A stretch of 64,000 nucleotides of DNA from assembly GCF_000170835.1 (NCBI RefSeq), contig NZ_ABCP01000010.1, positions 37,820 through 101,819 of the forward strand, in the 5' to 3' direction. The notes under the pieces were generated by a model. It was not told the DNA's origin and searched no databases. It saw only the letters and a list, made by a program, of their open reading frames with translations. Shown one piece after another: positions 38,102 through 46,313 of this stretch. Position 1 is the first letter of the stretch. Each line of letters begins with the position of its first letter. The translations under genes and the position numbers were made by a program. This DNA is from Marinobacter algicola DG893. GTDB lineage: Bacteria > Pseudomonadota > Gammaproteobacteria > Pseudomonadales > Oleiphilaceae.

Positions 38102-38860
38102 TTAAAATTCTTGAACAGTTGGGCGCAGAACAATCTCGTTGATATCCACATCCGCAGGCTGCTCAATTGCGTATGCGATAGCACGAGCAACAGATTCAGA
38201 TGGAATTTCATTTTGCTGATAAAAATCTTTTACAAAGGCTGCACCCTGAGCATCTGAACTTCCATGTTTTAATTCAGATTCGACTGCACCTGGTGAAATG
38301 ATTGTTGAACGAATTTTACCCCCAACTTCATGGCGCAAGCCTTCGGCAATAGCGCGAACAGCGAATTTGGTTCCGCTATAAACCGTGCCGCCGGGACTGA
38401 ATACTTTGATACCCGCTACGGACGAAATATTGATAAAGTGGCCGGACCCCTGTTCCTGAAAGATCGGAAGCGCTGCGGCTACTCCATACAGCAGACCTTT
38501 AACGTTGATGTCAATCATGCGATCCCATTCGTCAACTCGAGTCTCAGCTAACGGTGCAATCGCCATTAACCCTGCATTATTGATAACCACATCAACTTTA
38601 CCGAAGCGCTCTTGTGCAAGATTTACAAGGGCCTTCACTTCGTCCTGGCTAGTCACATCTGTCGCTTGAACCGCAACTTTTCCGCCCGCTGTACGTATGT
38701 CAGCAGCAATAGCTTCAAGCTTGTCGATGCGTCGGGCACCTAAAACAACAGATGCGCCAAGACTGGCTAAATGTCTTGCCGTGGTCTCGCCTAAACCGCT
38801 GCTACCACCAGTGATCACAACGACCTTACCGCTGATGTTGTTTGCTAAAACACTACTCAT
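38102..38860 (-). CDS. Short-chain dehydrogenase/reductase
   Basis: The product has 252 residues with the classical SDR cofactor motif VVITGGSSGLGETTARHLAS. NNAG occurs in VDVVINNAGLMAIAPL, the catalytic Ser is in INISSVAG, and the YxxxK pair is Y-S-G-T-K in TVYSGTKFAVRAIAEG. ATG 38860 has GAGG upstream. It resembles NADP-dependent YdfG/clavaldehyde-type oxidoreductases. First gene of the low-GC operon and divergent from the LysR gene at 39011. Confidence 0.93.
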   Translation of the reverse strand: MSSVLANNISGKVVVITGGSSGLGETTARHLASLGASVVLGARRIDKLEAIAADIRTAGGKVAVQATDVTSQDEVKALVNLAQERFGKVDVVINNAGLMAIAPLAETRVDEWDRMIDINVKGLLYGVAAALPIFQEQGSGHFINISSVAGIKVFSPGGTVYSGTKFAVRAIAEGLRHEVGGKIRSTIISPGAVESELKHGSSDAQGAAFVKDFYQQNEIPSESVARAIAYAIEQPADVDINEIVLRPTVQEF

Positions 38861-38957
38861 AGTTAATATCCTCAAATCAGTTGAATGAATGACTATGTCT
38901 AACTGACAAGCAAATTATCCCTCACCTTCAAAAACCAATAAATGGAAACGTTTTGAT

Positions 38958-38985
38958 TTGACAATTCCAGAATTTGGAATAATAT
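38958..38985 (+). promoter_or_regulatory. Promoter with operator in its spacer (LysR gene at 39011)
   Basis: TTGACA at 38958-38963 and TAATAT at 38980-38985, 16 bp apart. The spacer is filled by the inverted repeat ATTCCA-N5-TGGAAT (38964-38980). A bound regulator would block this promoter, suggesting autorepression, and could activate the divergent SDR operon. Confidence 0.6.
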
Positions 38986-39010
38986 TTGTGTATTCATACC
39001 AAACCTGAGT

Positions 39011-39913
39011 ATGACTGTGATGCTTAACAGATTGGAAATGCTCCGGATATTTTGTACTGCTGCGGAGTCTCGCAGCTTTAAAGAAGCGGCTAACCGTCTG
39101 GGAATTTCTCCTCAGGCAGTGACACGAGCAGTGAAGGAGTTAGAGCGATTGCAAGGGGAGCTTTTATTTCATCGAAATACGCGACACATACAAGTGACCC
39201 TAGTTGGAGAAAAATTTGCTGCGATAGCAAAAGAACGCCTGCGCGCTGTAGATGAATTGTTTCAAACAAGCGCCCCTGACTCGGGTAATGAATTACAAGG
39301 GCGGGTTCGTATCGCAGCGCCTGTTGGTTTTGGTCATCAATGCTTGATGCCAGCATTAATGGAACTCTCAACAGTACATCCTCAACTTGATATAGACCTG
39401 ACACTCAGTGACGAGCGCGTGGATGTAGTTGACGAAAAAATAGATATTGGGATTCGTATCGGCTTCATGAGGGATAGTCGATTTATTGCCCGCCAGCTCG
39501 CCAAAATTAATCTGTATGTCGTGGCTTCGCCTGACTTAATAGATAGAGTGGGAAGGCCTGCGTCTATTGAAGATCTAAACCACTTGCCGGTTACAGGGTT
39601 AGTAGATCGCAATACGGGAAAGCTTTGGCCATGGGTTTTTTCCATGGACAGACAGTGGATGCCATCCATAACACGTTTTCGAAGTGCCGACGCCGAAGCT
39701 GAATTAATGGGTGTACAAAATGGTCTGGGGTTTGCTCAAATTCCTGACTTTTTGGCCCAAGACTTATTACGCCAAGAGAAACTTGTGAGAGTGTTAGAAG
39801 AGGCCGAGCCTGTGCCTTGGGATTTATATATTTATCGCCCTCAACGTGGTCCAGTACCACAACGTATTCGATTAGTTTTTGATCACTTGGTGTCAAGATT
39901 GAGTGTCCACTAA
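39011..39913 (+). CDS. LysR-family transcriptional regulator
   Basis: The product has 300 residues. The HTH is ESRSFKEAANRLGISPQAVT and RAVKELERLQGELLFHRNTR, of the CrgA-like branch. The effector domain reads GRVRIAAPVGFGHQCLMPAL. It is divergent from the SDR-QOR-QOR operon and matches its AT-rich composition, so they were probably acquired together. The promoter carries an inverted repeat in its spacer. An internal ATG at 39020 could also serve as start. Confidence 0.92.
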   Translation: MTVMLNRLEMLRIFCTAAESRSFKEAANRLGISPQAVTRAVKELERLQGELLFHRNTRHIQVTLVGEKFAAIAKERLRAVDELFQTSAPDSGNELQGRVRIAAPVGFGHQCLMPALMELSTVHPQLDIDLTLSDERVDVVDEKIDIGIRIGFMRDSRFIARQLAKINLYVVASPDLIDRVGRPASIEDLNHLPVTGLVDRNTGKLWPWVFSMDRQWMPSITRFRSADAEAELMGVQNGLGFAQIPDFLAQDLLRQEKLVRVLEEAEPVPWDLYIYRPQRGPVPQRIRLVFDHLVSRLSVH

Positions 39914-40159
39914 TGGCACATAAGTAATATTCATAAAGTGCGAATACTACATTAGCTCACTTTACTGCAAAAACCGTAACCAATATCTTCGTTGAGTCAC
40001 CAGGAATCATAACAAAGTGCATTTAGCTGCCAACATGCTGCCAAAACTCTGTCTCCTGTGCATATTTTTTTGCTTTTTGGATAGTTGTAACCATCCCCTA
40101 AAATCGGTGCATGCGTAATTAGAGTTCTCCGGCCTACAATGAGGCAAACGGAGAACGAC

Positions 40160-40426
40160 ATGAAGAAATCACGGTACAGCGAGTCACAGATCGTCAAGAT
40201 CCTGAAGGAGGTCGAGGGCGGCCGCCTGGTCAAGGAAGTCTGCCGGGAATACGGCATCTCCGATGCGACCTACTACAACTGGAAATCCAAGTACGGGGGC
40301 ATGGAGGCCTCTGATGTGAAGCGCCTCAAAGAGTTGGAAGAGGAAAACCGCCGGCTGAAGCAGATGTATGCCGAGCTGAGCCTGGATCACAAACTGCTGA
40401 AGGATGTGATCGAAAAAAAGCTGTAA
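40160..40426 (+). CDS. IS3-family transposase OrfA
   Basis: The 88-residue product from ATG 40160 (CGGAGAA before it) starts MKKSRYSESQIVKILKEVEG. It has the HTH VCREYGISDATYYNWKSKY and the zipper-like DVKRLKELEEENRRLKQMY. The codons GAA AAA AAG near the end form the A AAA AAG slip site (40414-40420) for a -1 shift into OrfB. This is the IS407/IS2-like OrfA type, unlike the two other OrfA types in the window. Confidence 0.93.
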   Translation: MKKSRYSESQIVKILKEVEGGRLVKEVCREYGISDATYYNWKSKYGGMEASDVKRLKELEEENRRLKQMYAELSLDHKLLKDVIEKKL

Positions 40427-40449
40427 AGCCAGCCGTTCGACGAGAACGG

Positions 40450-41271
40450 GTGGATTACCTTAAGCAGGCTCACGGCGTCAGCATTCGCAGAGCCTGCCGA
40501 ATCGCTGGCATCAGTGACTCTGTGTACCGGTATCGGCCGGACACCTCCCGGGATGAACCGGTGATTGCAGCGCTTCAAAGCGCGACTGAGCGCTATCCTG
40601 CCTACGGTTTCAGCAAACTGTTCAAAGTGCTGCGACGCTGGGGGCACGGATGGAATCACAAGCGGGTACACCGGCTGTATTGCGCACTCAACCTGAACAA
40701 ACGACGACGGGGCAAGAAACGACTCCCAACACGAAACCCGGAGCCATTGAGCGTGCCAGTCACCGTTAATCGATGCTGGTCCATGGACTTCATGAGCGAC
40801 AGTCTGTTCTGTGGTCGCCGGTTCCGCACCTTCAACGTGGTGGACGATTTTAACCGGGAGGTACTGGCTATCGAGATTGACCTGAACCTGCCAGCACCGA
40901 GGGTCATACGGGTTCTGGAACGCATCATTGCTTGGCGAGGTTACCCGGCAAAACTACGCATGGATAACGGTCCTGAATTCATCTCGATTGCCTTGGCAGA
41001 TTGGGCTGAGCAACACGGTATCGAGCTGGAGTTTATCAAGCTGGGCACCCCCATTCAGAATTCGTATGTTGAGCGCTTCAATCGGACTTATCGGGACGAG
41101 ATCCTGAACATGTATGTCTTCCGGAACCTAACCGAAGTCCGAGAAGTGACCGAATCCTGGATGACGGAATACAACGATGAGCGTCCCCACGATTCACTGG
41201 AAGACCTGACGCCATGGGAATACCTGGCGAAACACCAACGGGCGGACAACTCTAATCAGCGGTGCAACTAA
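40450..41271 (+). CDS. IS3-family transposase OrfB
   Basis: The product has 273 residues as called, made mostly as an OrfAB fusion from the slip site at 40414. The catalytic core has WSMDFMSDSLFCGRRFRTFN (first Asp), LRMDNGPEFIS (second Asp) and NSYVERFNRTYRDEIL (Glu), the DDE arrangement of IS407-type elements. The end YNDERPHDSLEDLTPWEYLA is typical. Intact. Confidence 0.93.
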   Translation: MDYLKQAHGVSIRRACRIAGISDSVYRYRPDTSRDEPVIAALQSATERYPAYGFSKLFKVLRRWGHGWNHKRVHRLYCALNLNKRRRGKKRLPTRNPEPLSVPVTVNRCWSMDFMSDSLFCGRRFRTFNVVDDFNREVLAIEIDLNLPAPRVIRVLERIIAWRGYPAKLRMDNGPEFISIALADWAEQHGIELEFIKLGTPIQNSYVERFNRTYRDEILNMYVFRNLTEVREVTESWMTEYNDERPHDSLEDLTPWEYLAKHQRADNSNQRCN

Positions 41272-41287
41272 AACAGGGATGTTTACA

Positions 41288-41858
41288 CACCACTGCCGAT
41301 CACTAAATTGTCCGTTTCATAATCCATCAGTTTTCCCTTCATTTTTCTATTGATGATGGTTCTAGGGTTGTTGGCAGAGAGGCCGTGTTCGTTTTAGGAA
41401 AGGTTGCTGCGTGCATTCTGCAGCTGAAAGTCCGACTAAAAATGCTTTTTAGGAGCTGCTCCATGCTTTCGGGGTAGGGCTTCCGGGAGGCTACAATTAT
41501 TATTCAGATATGAATTATTGCCACTCCTAACTACTATGTGCGATTTTTAATCAACCGCATGATCACAAGATGGCATAAGCACTAGTTTGAAAGAACTCGA
41601 ATTGAACTCTTCAGGCAAAGGAAGCCGTCTGGAGAGGATAAATTTCGCCATTCTGCGGAGGGGAAATTATCTCTGGTAGGGCGCAGCACGAATGTTCGCT
41701 TTTGTTTAATAGCGTGATATGACACTTCGCATCGACAACATCGTCACGGCTACACCCAGCCAATTTGTGGTTGCACTACCACAAACTAACCCATAGTTCC
41801 GAGAAAGCCCTAAACAAGCGCATAGTCGATCACGTTACCGTGTCCGCACCTATAAAAC
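41288..41858. other. Gene-free stretch between the IS element and core-like genes
   Basis: About 570 bp of mixed composition without a frame that has a start signal. It carries copy 5 of the dispersed motif at 41688-41707 and is probably the right margin of the accessory region. Confidence 0.4.
41688..41708 (-). repeat. Dispersed AAGCGAACATTCG motif, copy 5 (inverse)
   Basis: ACGAATGTTCGCTTTTGTTT and one more A. It differs from the copy at 9339 by a single base within the 20-bp core. Confidence 0.6.
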
Positions 41859-42380
41859 CTAAGAATCCTGTATAAAATATTCAACGGTGGGGTGGGGACG
41901 AGGATCTTTCGTGCAGTGGCGTATAACCACGATTGAGCCACCCTGCCGGACGGTTGTGGGTGATCTGAGTGGCCGGCCGCATTCTTCGCCATCCACTTTG
42001 TGCTTACAGAGTTCCTGGGGCCCGGAACCGTCGCTGTCTATCGTAGGGGGACCACCGCCGCCAGGCGATGATGTGTCAGGGTTCCGGGATGTTCTGACGT
42101 AATCGAGCAGTATCCCCAGCCCGATCACCAATACGGTCGCTGTTGCTGGGTCCAGCCCCCACACCTGGAGCCCGGAATACTTGCGATTACGTGACGATGT
42201 CACGGGAATGCTGTACCTGTGATACCCGGCCAGCTCATTCTTCGCGGGTAGGTTTCCAGCCACCTCAACGCCTGGTATTGCCTCCAGGGACCGCACCAGC
42301 TCTTGTTTCGACAATTCCGATGCATGAGACAGTACAGATAGAAGCGAACCGGTATCTTCATACGATAGTAACTGAGACAT
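41859..42380 (-). CDS. Hypothetical membrane-anchored protein, 173 residues
   Basis: Not recognised. The N-terminal ~80 residues are soluble and acidic-polar, with a VRSLEAIPGVEVAGNLPAKN segment. One hydrophobic segment, TATVLVIGLGILLDYV, follows around residue 85. After it comes a Gly/Pro-rich linker (SSPGGGGPPTIDSDGSGP) and a Cys-containing end with CKHKVDGEECGRP and RHC, possibly metal-binding. AAAGGA precedes ATG 42380. Not clearly linked to its neighbours. Confidence 0.55.
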   Translation of the reverse strand: MSQLLSYEDTGSLLSVLSHASELSKQELVRSLEAIPGVEVAGNLPAKNELAGYHRYSIPVTSSRNRKYSGLQVWGLDPATATVLVIGLGILLDYVRTSRNPDTSSPGGGGPPTIDSDGSGPQELCKHKVDGEECGRPLRSPTTVRQGGSIVVIRHCTKDPRPHPTVEYFIQDS

Positions 42381-42471
42381 GCCAAATTCCTTTGCTCATG
42401 CCTTCTGGACAACGACAACGGCCGTTAGGGGGTACCATTAAAAATAGATCAGTTATTGATCAAATCAAGAG

Positions 42472-42804
42472 TCAAATAAGCCTCTGCCCATTACTCACCT
42501 TGTGATCCGTGCTTACCAGGGTTATCGCCCCCTCATCATTCTTGATCCCCGTCACCAGGCACTCGGACATAAATTTACCAATCTGTTTTGGCGGGAAGTT
42601 GGTCACGGCGAGCACCTGCTTACCCAACAACAACTCAGGGTTGTACAGGTCGGTAATCTGCGCACTGGATTTTCGAACGCCCACTTCCGGGCCGAAATCG
42701 ACTTTCAACTTGTACGCTGGCCTGCGGGCTTCCGGAAACTCGTTTACCTCGATGATGGTGCCGATGCGCAGCTCTACGTTCTCAAAGTCTTCCCAACTGA
42801 TCAT
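42472..42804 (-). CDS. CsaA/YgjH-type tRNA-binding protein
   Basis: The 110-residue single OB-fold tRNA-binding domain (as in CsaA, YgjH and the MetRS C-terminus) starts MISWEDFENVELRIGTIIEV. Conserved parts are RRPAYKLKVDFGPEVGVRKS, AQITDLY and LGKQVLAVTNFPPKQIGKFM. It is proposed to act as a tRNA-binding or chaperone-like protein. Complete. It lies upstream of a GST gene in the same direction, 35 bp apart. Confidence 0.92.
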   Translation of the reverse strand: MISWEDFENVELRIGTIIEVNEFPEARRPAYKLKVDFGPEVGVRKSSAQITDLYNPELLLGKQVLAVTNFPPKQIGKFMSECLVTGIKNDEGAITLVSTDHKVSNGQRLI

Positions 42805-42839
42805 TCCTGGTGTGTCCTCTGTCCGTTAAAAGAAAGTGG

Positions 42840-43520
42840 CTATTTTCTGTGGTCCGCGAGCAAGGTGCCGACGGTGAACGCGATGTCCTCGTGCTCGGTG
42901 TCCCGCCACGGTTCCGCGAGGGATTCGGCTTCCCACTGCTGCATACTGCCCAATGCCAGAACTCTCTCGACGTAGGCGGCGGCGCCTTCGCTCAGCTTCA
43001 GCCCATAGGTGCGTACCCGATAGACGACAGGGGCAAAGAAGGCATCCACAGCGGTAAAGCGGTCACCGGCGAGGAAGGGACCACCGAACTGCTGCAGGCC
43101 ATGAGACCACAGGCTGTCGATGCGATCGACATCCTTTTGCAGGCCTTCACTGATTGCGTTCATGCGGATACGCAGGCCCACGTTCATGCTGCAGATATCC
43201 CGCAGCGACTGGAATCCGGAGTGCATTTCAGCAGCCGCACAACGTGCCCAGGCACGGGCCTTTGCGTCTTTGGGCCATACGCCCTCGTGGCGCTCGGCCA
43301 GATACTCGATGATGGCCAGCGAGTCCCATACGGTTGTGCTTTCATCCGTCAGGCAGGGGACTTTGCCGCTGGGGCTCAGGCGCCTGTACGCCTGCCAGGT
43401 GGGTTCGTCACCAAACACAATGAGCTGTTCATTAAACTCAATGCCCAGCTCCTTCATAAGCACCCAGGGGCGCAACGACCATGACGAGTAGTTCTTGTTC
43501 GCAATATGAAGGGTGTACAT
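42840..43520 (-). CDS. Glutathione S-transferase family protein
   Basis: The product has 226 residues. The N-terminal thioredoxin-like domain has NKNYSSWSLRPWVLMKELGI, with Ser in the position of the zeta/theta-type catalytic residue, and VPCLTDESTTVWDSLAIIEY, the cis-Pro and glutathione-contacting motif. The C-terminal helical domain has LAGDRFTAVDAFFAPVVYRV. ATG 43520 was chosen (GGAGACAGGG before it) over one twelve bases upstream. It may act in detoxification. Confidence 0.92.
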   Translation of the reverse strand: MYTLHIANKNYSSWSLRPWVLMKELGIEFNEQLIVFGDEPTWQAYRRLSPSGKVPCLTDESTTVWDSLAIIEYLAERHEGVWPKDAKARAWARCAAAEMHSGFQSLRDICSMNVGLRIRMNAISEGLQKDVDRIDSLWSHGLQQFGGPFLAGDRFTAVDAFFAPVVYRVRTYGLKLSEGAAAYVERVLALGSMQQWEAESLAEPWRDTEHEDIAFTVGTLLADHRK

Positions 43521-43630
43521 CCCTGTCTCCATTCAGGTGGGGTGGTTTATCCGGAAATCAGTTTTGCCCAATACCGCAGCTTCGTATACAACTACACTAA
43601 GGCCATTAAAAATAACACAAGGAACGCACT

Positions 43631-43867
43631 ATGCCTTTCTCTTCCGACCATATTGACGAACTCAACCTTCTGGCTATGTTCGACCTGTCTTCCGCGCAGG
43701 AAGGCCTCAAGGTTCACCAGCATTCGGCCGCACCAGAGATGGTGATAGCGGCTGAACGTCTTCACCAGAAGGGGCTGATTACGCAGAAAGATGGCGGGTA
43801 CCTGACAAGCCTGGGCAGTGAAACCGCAGAGCATGCGCAGAGGGTTTTGTCGGTGCTGACCAGTTAA
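43631..43867 (+). CDS. TIGR02647 family protein
   Basis: The 78-residue product starts MPFSSDHIDELNLLAMFDLS and ends LGSETAEHAQRVLSVLTS. It matches my recollection of the short conserved TIGR02647 family, found in Pseudomonas and relatives, of unknown role. The central part AAERLHQKGLITQKDGGYLT looks like a winged-helix. It is single, with AAGGAA upstream. Confidence 0.85.
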   Translation: MPFSSDHIDELNLLAMFDLSSAQEGLKVHQHSAAPEMVIAAERLHQKGLITQKDGGYLTSLGSETAEHAQRVLSVLTS

Positions 43868-44029
43868 CTCTGGCGCCAGGCTCCGGCAGTGTCAGCTTTA
43901 CTTACACTATTGAACAGTAGCAAAAACTGCGCCTTACCTATGTATCGATACCCACACTGTTTTTGATCTATGGCACCTTTAATGCTTCGTTTCTTCCTGC
44001 AGCAGGAAACCCATCGGGAGTAGGAAGAA

Positions 44030-44620
44030 ATGAACACAAGAACTAAGTTTTGGCCACTGATGGCTGGAACGTTGGCATCGGCCATCATGGTGTCAGGCTT
44101 TACCGTCGCAGCGCCCATCAATTGCGATGATGCCCATAATTACATGCAGATGGACGATTCGCAGGCCGCAGCATGCCTTGCGTCCGGCAAGAACAACCCA
44201 AGCTTTACCGGCAACCCTGCCAATGATGTTTTTCTCAACAACGCTGCAGGAGCGGGTTATCAGTTTGTAGAGAAATCCGAAAACGCGGGCAACCCTACAG
44301 CCCTGTACAGCCTGGAATACGGTCAAACTGACGGCATCGGTACCTGGGAATTCGATAGCAGTCTCTGGGATGCCTACAGTACCATTGCGATCGGCTTCAA
44401 GTTTGGCGGTGGAAACAAAGCGGACAACTGGTTCGTGTATGAACTTAACTCGTTGGTTTCCTCTGGCGACTGGGCTTACTTTGGCAAAGGAAATGGCCTT
44501 TCGCACGTGAGCTTATACGGAATAGGCTCTGTTACCGTACCCGAACCTGGCACACTGGCTTTACTGGGTATTGGCATCATCGGTCTGACCCTGGCGGGCC
44601 GGAAACGCCGTGTGAGCTGA
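44030..44620 (+). CDS. PEP-CTERM sorting domain protein
   Basis: The product has 196 residues with a Sec signal peptide (N-terminal ~28 residues, FWPLMAGTLASAIMVSGFTV). The mature part has aromatic-rich beta-type sequence and ends VPEPGTLALLGIGIIGLTLA plus GRKRRVS. This is the Pro-Glu-Pro motif, hydrophobic segment and basic tail that target a protein to exosortase and archaeosortase-like enzymes. It is probably displayed at the surface or in exopolysaccharide. No exosortase gene is in this window. Two N-terminal Cys (NCDDAHN, AACLASG) may pair. GGAGTAGGA precedes the ATG. Confidence 0.88.
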   Translation: MNTRTKFWPLMAGTLASAIMVSGFTVAAPINCDDAHNYMQMDDSQAAACLASGKNNPSFTGNPANDVFLNNAAGAGYQFVEKSENAGNPTALYSLEYGQTDGIGTWEFDSSLWDAYSTIAIGFKFGGGNKADNWFVYELNSLVSSGDWAYFGKGNGLSHVSLYGIGSVTVPEPGTLALLGIGIIGLTLAGRKRRVS

Positions 44621-44654
44621 AACGTCAAGTTTCAATACACGTTACCGCAGTATC

Positions 44655-44683
44655 AAAAGGCTCCCCAACGGGGGCCTTTTTTT
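44655..44683 (+). terminator. Terminator after the PEP-CTERM gene
   Basis: AAGGCTCCCC, loop AAC, GGGGGCCTT, followed by a run of Ts (44677-44683). Confidence 0.85.
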
Positions 44684-44962
44684 GTGCTCGCCAAAAACCT
44701 GCAACAGTTCACAACTCTCCGTTACATAAACAAACATCTTACGGCCTGATAAGACTCTGTATTTCCTTCATTTTTAAACCATCTTTACGTGGAAAGTGGT
44801 CAATTCGACACCCAAAGCTGTCAAGACAGCCAACGTCCCGATAAGACAAGGGCACTACACTGCTTTTCGAACAAATGTACCAACAATAATTGCCAGCCCT
44901 GTTACCCGACTCCGGGGCACGGTAAAGGTCCATAACAAAGACAAACAAATGGAGTGTGTTTC

Positions 44963-46300
44963 ATGGTTTCAACCTCCCGCTTTTCCCTGCGTGCGATAAC
45001 GCTCGCCGTTGCAGCCGCCTCGGCCGGTTTTTCATTGAATGCCTCTGCCAGCATGGGCAACATCGGTACAACCTATGGCGTGATGCCCGTGGACGTGGCC
45101 ACCGCACAGTCCCTGTCGATGTTCAACGAGCAGGTGTCCGCCACCTATTACAATCCGTCCTATTTAACCAGTGACGAGCGTGGCGAGCTTACCGGCGGCA
45201 TTCTTCATGCGGAGCAGGAACTGCGCTCCAGTCGTTCCGATGCAGACGGCGATATCATTTCGGACTCGCCGAGCCAGCACGTCCTGATCGGCATGAAAAC
45301 CAACCTGGCATCCCTGACCCGCTTTGATCACCCGATTTACCTGGGCTTCATCGCAGGCGTTGAGAAGTATGGCAAGGAAATGCTGGCGTTCTCCTCGGAA
45401 ACCTCCGAAACCGGGCAGTACCTGCAATACGGCAAGGAACCTCTGTTCCTGAACATTGGTGGTGCCACCCCACTCTGGCGGGGCATCTCGGGTGGTTTCT
45501 CGGTGCGCGTCACCCTGGAGGCAGCCGCTCAACTGGATGCCGTTTCTACGCTTGGCGGTGAGACCAGCCGCGAGCGACTGGCGGTTAACGCCGAGCCCTC
45601 GCTGAAGTCCATCCTTGGCACCACCATCAAGTGGGGCGACACCTTCTGTCCGGACAGTGACTGTTTCCTCGATGGCTGGGAAAGCGCGGTTACCTATCGC
45701 ACCAAGTCATCCGCTTCGACGTCTGTTGACTCCAACATCATCGTTACCCAGACCATTCCCGACCCGGGCCTGAGCCTTGCGGTGGCCACCATCGACTCCT
45801 TCCAACCGGAAACCTTTGCCATCGGCACCCAGTACAAGGGTGACGGCTGGCGCATCGGCGGCAGCATTGAGCAGCAGAACTGGTCTGAACTGGAAGACGA
45901 GTTCGCCGGCGATACCATCAAGGACCAGGAGAATGTCAGCGCAGCCAATCGCATCCGTTTTGATGACATCCTGGTGCCTCGCATCGGCGCTGAATACCAG
46001 CTCAGCCGTCACTTTGCCGTACGGGGCGGGCTGGCGTATGAGGAGTCTCCCCTCAAAACCACCCGCAACCCGGAGCTGAACTATCTGGACACCGACAAGA
46101 TCGTGGCCGGGCTTGGCATCAGTGCCACTTACGAACGCACCCGCGTGCTGGCCTACCCGGTACGTTTGGATATCGGTTACCAATATCAGCAGTTGCAGGA
46201 TCGGGATTTCACCATCGTCGACTATGACGGCAACGAACAGCAGGCAACCGCCGACGGTGACGTTCACGTTATCAGCGGCTCCATCACCCTGAAGTTCTGA
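44963..46300 (+). CDS. FadL-like outer-membrane hydrophobic-compound transporter
   Basis: The product has 445 residues from ATG 44963 (GGAG eight bases before it; an ATG three codons earlier is less likely). It has a signal peptide to about residue 30 (ending SLNASA). The mature protein has alternating beta-strand sequence, N-terminal TTYGVMPVDVATAQSLSMFN, and ends with a strand terminating in Phe (ISGSITLKF), as in outer-membrane barrels. It resembles the OMPP1/FadL/TodX family, which carries fatty acids or hydrocarbons. It lies 13 bp upstream of a large lipoprotein gene in one operon. The substrate is not known. Confidence 0.78.
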   Translation: MVSTSRFSLRAITLAVAAASAGFSLNASASMGNIGTTYGVMPVDVATAQSLSMFNEQVSATYYNPSYLTSDERGELTGGILHAEQELRSSRSDADGDIISDSPSQHVLIGMKTNLASLTRFDHPIYLGFIAGVEKYGKEMLAFSSETSETGQYLQYGKEPLFLNIGGATPLWRGISGGFSVRVTLEAAAQLDAVSTLGGETSRERLAVNAEPSLKSILGTTIKWGDTFCPDSDCFLDGWESAVTYRTKSSASTSVDSNIIVTQTIPDPGLSLAVATIDSFQPETFAIGTQYKGDGWRIGGSIEQQNWSELEDEFAGDTIKDQENVSAANRIRFDDILVPRIGAEYQLSRHFAVRGGLAYEESPLKTTRNPELNYLDTDKIVAGLGISATYERTRVLAYPVRLDIGYQYQQLQDRDFTIVDYDGNEQQATADGDVHVISGSITLKF

Positions 46301-46313
46301 GGAGAGGTTTGCC

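Larger units (their letters stand above)
40086..41287 (+). mobile_element. IS3-family insertion sequence (IS407-like), complete
   Basis: About 1202 bp. Related ends: left TGTAACCATCCCCTAAAATC, right (reverse complement) TGTAAACATCCCTGTTTTAG, with further similarity to ATTAGAGTT. Two frames in -1 relation are linked by a run of seven A. No target duplication was recognised. It closes the low-GC LysR/QOR block. Confidence 0.85.
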
